Positions 61,806 through 64,000 of a stretch of DNA of 64,000 nucleotides are shown here, in pieces. The position numbers and the translations under genes were made by a program. The first letter of the stretch is position 1, and each line of letters opens with the position of its first letter. The notes below the pieces were generated by a model. The model did not search any database. It was given only the letters and a program-made list of their open reading frames with translations, and was not told the DNA's origin. Source of the stretch: Pyxidicoccus sp. MSG2 (GTDB lineage: Bacteria > Myxococcota > Myxococcia > Myxococcales > Myxococcaceae); the NCBI RefSeq assembly GCF_026626705.1, contig NZ_JAPNKC010000002.1:83200-147199 (forward strand). Reading direction: 5' to 3'.

Positions 61806-62014
61806 GGTGTCCTCCAGGTTGGGGCGGCGTCCTTGCTGCCCTCACAAGGTGATGGGGCGGCAAGGCGTCGCCACGAAGCAGCCGGAGGTGGGCCGTGCCG
61901 GGTGCCGAACCGTGAGGCGGAGGGCGTGACAGGACGCTGTATCCTGGCGCGACCGAACGCGAGAGGCGCCCGGGGTTGTAAGGCCCGACGCCGGCGCGAA
62001 CCCAGGAGGACACC
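61806..62014 (-). ncRNA. Structured leader RNA, copy 5
   Basis: The closing helix is GGUGUCCUCC/GGAGGACACC, extended by GG..UU/AACC. The central helix is CCGGGCGCC/GGCACCCGG with one mismatch, different in sequence from copies 1-3. The inner hairpin is CAGGA/UCCUG and the third is CCUUGC.GCCC/GGGC.GCAAGG. Sequence identity with the others is low outside GCGUUCGGUCGCGCCAGGA. Confidence 0.6.
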
Positions 62015-62072
62015 TCGCAAGAAGGTGAAGTCGGGATGGGCCGCGTGGACGCTGAATGCTCAGGGGTGCGCA

Positions 62073-62082
62073 CAGACGTCTG
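62073..62082. promoter_or_regulatory. CAGACGTCTG palindrome
   Basis: A perfect copy 59 bp upstream of leader copy 5. The stretch 62015-62314 has no gene I can support. Confidence 0.45.
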
Positions 62083-62314
62083 CGGAAGCAGCAGTGCATG
62101 CGGCCTCGAAGCTGGCGGCAGCCCCACGTTCACCGCTCGGGCCTCCGGTGGCGCCGGCACTCGGGAGTGTGCGAGAGCGCAGTGTGACGCTCACAGGCCG
62201 CGACTCGGCGCGCACTCGGCCCCGGGCGCTTCGGCGAGGAGTCCGCCCCCGCCTAGGCAGAGACCGAGAGGACAGCTGACAAAAGCCGATGCCGACAACT
62301 GCCCTGTGGACCAG

Positions 62315-63541
62315 TCAGCGCCGAAGGCGCTCGAGGAGCTTGTGAACCTCGGCAATTCGCGCCGGGTACTCGGGCGGCGTCGCACCTTGAGCTCGGGCGG
62401 TGTCCCGGAGCGTCTTGAAGGCCGACTGCGTCGCCCCGTAGAAGTCGACCAGGAGCTGGATCTCGTTGCGCGACAGTCGCGGCAAGGCCTCGGGCTCTGG
62501 ACCCGACGGGCGGGGAGGCGCCGCGCTCGCCAGCGACTGCACGTGCTGGACGGCCCCGGCCACCTGGGCCACACGAACCACGGGCGGCCGTCTCCCAGGG
62601 TTCGCCTGCTGCCACGTGGCCAGGGCTGGTTCCACCGCGGACGCGACGGTGCGCTCGCGTGCGGCGCTCTGCACGAGGAAGAGCAGCTCGGGGAGGAAAC
62701 CGTCGGCGAAGGACTGATCGTAAAACGTCCGGTTGACGCCGAGCGGGTCGACGTCGGCGCCCTCGTTCAGGAAGCTCGCGTAGCGCGTGAGCTTGTTCAG
62801 AGTGGAGCCAGGGGCGTCGGCGACGAGCGGCGAGACGGTCTGAGTCCCCATCTCGCATTCAACGAAGAGCCGGACGCGGGCCGCGGGCACCTCGAGGATG
62901 GCGTCGGGTCGGAGCTCCCGGGAGTGGCGGACGTTCTTCGCCTGGTCGTACTCACTCCAGGGCCGCTGCGCGGAGTCGGAGGCAATCCAGCGGTAGCGCG
63001 GGTCATCCGCGTGTGCGAAGTCGGAGACTCGTGCCATGGGGGGCAGGCTACGTGACGCCTCGCCGCGAAGGCCGGGCTCCGAACGAAGCCCGGCGGCGAG
63101 CAGTTGCACCAGCAGCTCCGTGGTCGCGAGGGCATGGGCCATGAACTGAGGCGCCGTGTCCCTGTTGGGGCGCTTCACCAGGCCGAGCAGGTCCTCGGCG
63201 ACGCGGTAGCCTGTGTCCGTGAGCGCCCAGGCCTGCCGCGGCGTCCCGTCCGGGAAGCGAGCCTCGATGGAGCGCACGAAGGGCGGCCAGGAGGCGCCAC
63301 CGGACTCGTCAGCAAGCTGCCACAGCCGCACGCCCGCGCGGGTCCGATGACGGCCTGGGAAGCACAGCCGACCAATCTGGTCCGCATCCAGGTACCTCGC
63401 CACGGCGAGGAGGCCGAGCAGATGCCGGTCCCGCTCCTGGAGGCGCGGCGGCGAGGGAGGCCGAGTCCTGGGCCTTCCTCGGCCGCGCCGCGGTGCCAGA
63501 GGGACAGCGGCGGGAACCTGTCCTCCGTCACCAGCGCCCAC
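62315..63541 (-). CDS. Replication-relaxation (Replic_Relax) family protein
   Basis: 408 residues from the GTG at 63541, which has GGAGG six bases upstream; the longer frame to 63709 runs through direct repeats. After a basic Pro-rich start, a winged-helix part (RDRHLLGLLAVARYLDADQI, later QAWALTDTGYRVAEDLLGL) leads into an alpha/beta region with LRPDAILEV and LFVECEMGTQT, which is nuclease-like. This is the layout of the Replic_Relax family of plasmid and mobile-element proteins, often found with TraG-like ATPases. It may start or relax DNA for replication or transfer. The C-terminus (QLLVDFYGATQSAFKTLRD) is helical. Confidence 0.75.
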   Translation of the reverse strand: MGAGDGGQVPAAVPLAPRRGRGRPRTRPPSPPRLQERDRHLLGLLAVARYLDADQIGRLCFPGRHRTRAGVRLWQLADESGGASWPPFVRSIEARFPDGTPRQAWALTDTGYRVAEDLLGLVKRPNRDTAPQFMAHALATTELLVQLLAAGLRSEPGLRGEASRSLPPMARVSDFAHADDPRYRWIASDSAQRPWSEYDQAKNVRHSRELRPDAILEVPAARVRLFVECEMGTQTVSPLVADAPGSTLNKLTRYASFLNEGADVDPLGVNRTFYDQSFADGFLPELLFLVQSAARERTVASAVEPALATWQQANPGRRPPVVRVAQVAGAVQHVQSLASAAPPRPSGPEPEALPRLSRNEIQLLVDFYGATQSAFKTLRDTARAQGATPPEYPARIAEVHKLLERLRR

Positions 63542-63565
63542 AGGACACCTCCGCCCGCGGCGCCC

Positions 63566-63740
63566 CCGGGCCGCTCCTGCGTACGACTCGCCGAGGCACT
63601 GGCTGGCCCGGGCGACACCTGGCCTCCGAACCCGCGCCCCCGGGCCGCTTCTGGGTGCAGTTCGCTGAGGCGCTGGCTGGCCCGAGCGGCACCTGGCCTC
63701 CGAGACCAAACCGGGCCGGCGCTGAGCTCAGTCCCCGCCG
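63566..63740. repeat. 74-75 bp direct repeats upstream of the replication-relaxation gene
   Basis: Units beginning at about 63566, 63640 and 63714 share CCGGGCCGCT, GAGGC.CTGGCTGGCCCG and CACCTGGCCTCCGA; the third is partial. They lie between the gene start and the low-GC stretch, where iterons would be expected for a replication initiator, though they are longer than usual iterons. Confidence 0.6.
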
Positions 63741-63789
63741 ACCCTCTTCGGCCCGGCCGGGCCCTGACCTCCGAGACTGGTCTTCTGTC

Positions 63790-64000
63790 GGCTGTTGTCG
63801 GTGTTTTCGGTTTTTGTAGTTCAATTCTACCTACCTACCCTTCAACTCTCTGTTCCTTCTCTTCTTAGACTCTTCTTACCTTTCATCACTTACACTGTAC
63901 TACTTTCCTACACACTGTGTACTGCACACTCCTTGACCTTGGTCCCTTCCAAAACTCTCCCAACTTCCTGACTGGAAACCCTTACCCGACCCCCCCTATC
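63790..64000. other. Low-GC pyrimidine-rich stretch
   Basis: The plus strand becomes dominated by C and T with an A+T content near half, sharply unlike the rest of the window. It has no gene. A perfect palindrome, TACACACTGTGTA, lies at 63908-63920. It may be an origin or promoter region for the replication-relaxation gene; alternatively it marks an assembly boundary. Confidence 0.5.

Noticed and set aside
60684..62279. Long plus-strand ORF (531 codons) across array 3 and beyond
   Set aside because: Its product is repeat-derived Arg/Ala/Pro/Ser sequence, it runs antisense through the 76-residue gene and its leader, and similar ORFs appear in several frames of the array.
62315..63709. Longer start at 63709 for the replication-relaxation protein
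   Set aside because: The added 56 residues are encoded by the 74-75 bp direct repeats, while the GTG at 63541 has a good ribosome-binding site.
46008..64000. Identity with the known Myxococcus plasmid pMF1
   Set aside because: The size of the mobile part and the host group are suggestive, but I cannot recall or compare the sequence reliably, so no identity is claimed.

Overview
The window is very GC-rich, with G or C at most third codon positions. Its gene set fits a myxobacterium (Myxococcota, close to Myxococcus, Corallococcus or Pyxidicoccus). The best pointers are a CorE-like ECF sigma factor with a C-terminal cysteine-rich tail, a sigma-54/NtrC-type two-component system beside copper genes, and the style of the secreted lipoproteins. 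The species assignment is an inference; there is no rRNA gene.

Bases 1-14132 and 14208-19812 form a copper/silver detoxification island. It holds the 3' end of a CusA pump, a multicopper oxidase, a sensor kinase with a sigma-54-dependent response regulator, a beta-propeller lipoprotein, a DUF305 lipoprotein, a Met-rich secreted peptide, a CopA ATPase with extra YHS/HMBD domains followed by a cytochrome c and a secreted OB-fold protein, and a divergent cusCBA operon. A 21-bp palindrome (GYGTRA-N9-TYACRC) lies upstream of several of these genes. At three of them it is paired with a -24/-12 promoter of the GG-N10-GC type, which suggests one regulon run by the adjacent NtrC-like regulator.

Bases 20288-25611 hold galT, a trehalose synthase-like glycosyltransferase fused to a YHS metal-binding domain, a Csp-type four-helix copper storage protein, two small exported proteins and a peptidoglycan amidase. 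Bases 25734-46007 are a divalent-cation (Zn/Cd/Co/Ni type) island. It has a TlpA-like lipoprotein, two CzcA-type RND systems (one whose adaptor carries repeated Cys/His motifs, one complete czcCBA followed by a PII-like gene), a P1B ATPase with an APC transmembrane motif, an AraC regulator, a fatty-acid-hydroxylase-like protein, the CorE-like sigma factor and two cation diffusion facilitators.

Bases 46381-63541 differ in character. Almost every gene is on the minus strand and most are small and unrecognised. The recognisable ones are a VirD4/TraG-type coupling ATPase, a replication-relaxation family protein, RadC, a DUF932 protein and a DEDD exonuclease. This looks like part of a plasmid or integrative/mobilizable element; no integrase or clear relaxase is in view.

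The mobile part holds the most unusual material. Five leaders of about 205-218 nt precede short ORFs. In each, the 5' end can pair with the ribosome-binding site, and internal helices are kept by compensatory changes. A second short leader family with two hairpins precedes three other genes. A palindrome, CAGACGTCTG, recurs upstream of these units, and a 16-bp operator, TAGCACTATTTAGTGC, precedes two operons. Three arrays of GC-rich multi-hairpin repeats separate the units. The window ends in a low-GC, pyrimidine-rich stretch upstream of the replication-relaxation gene.
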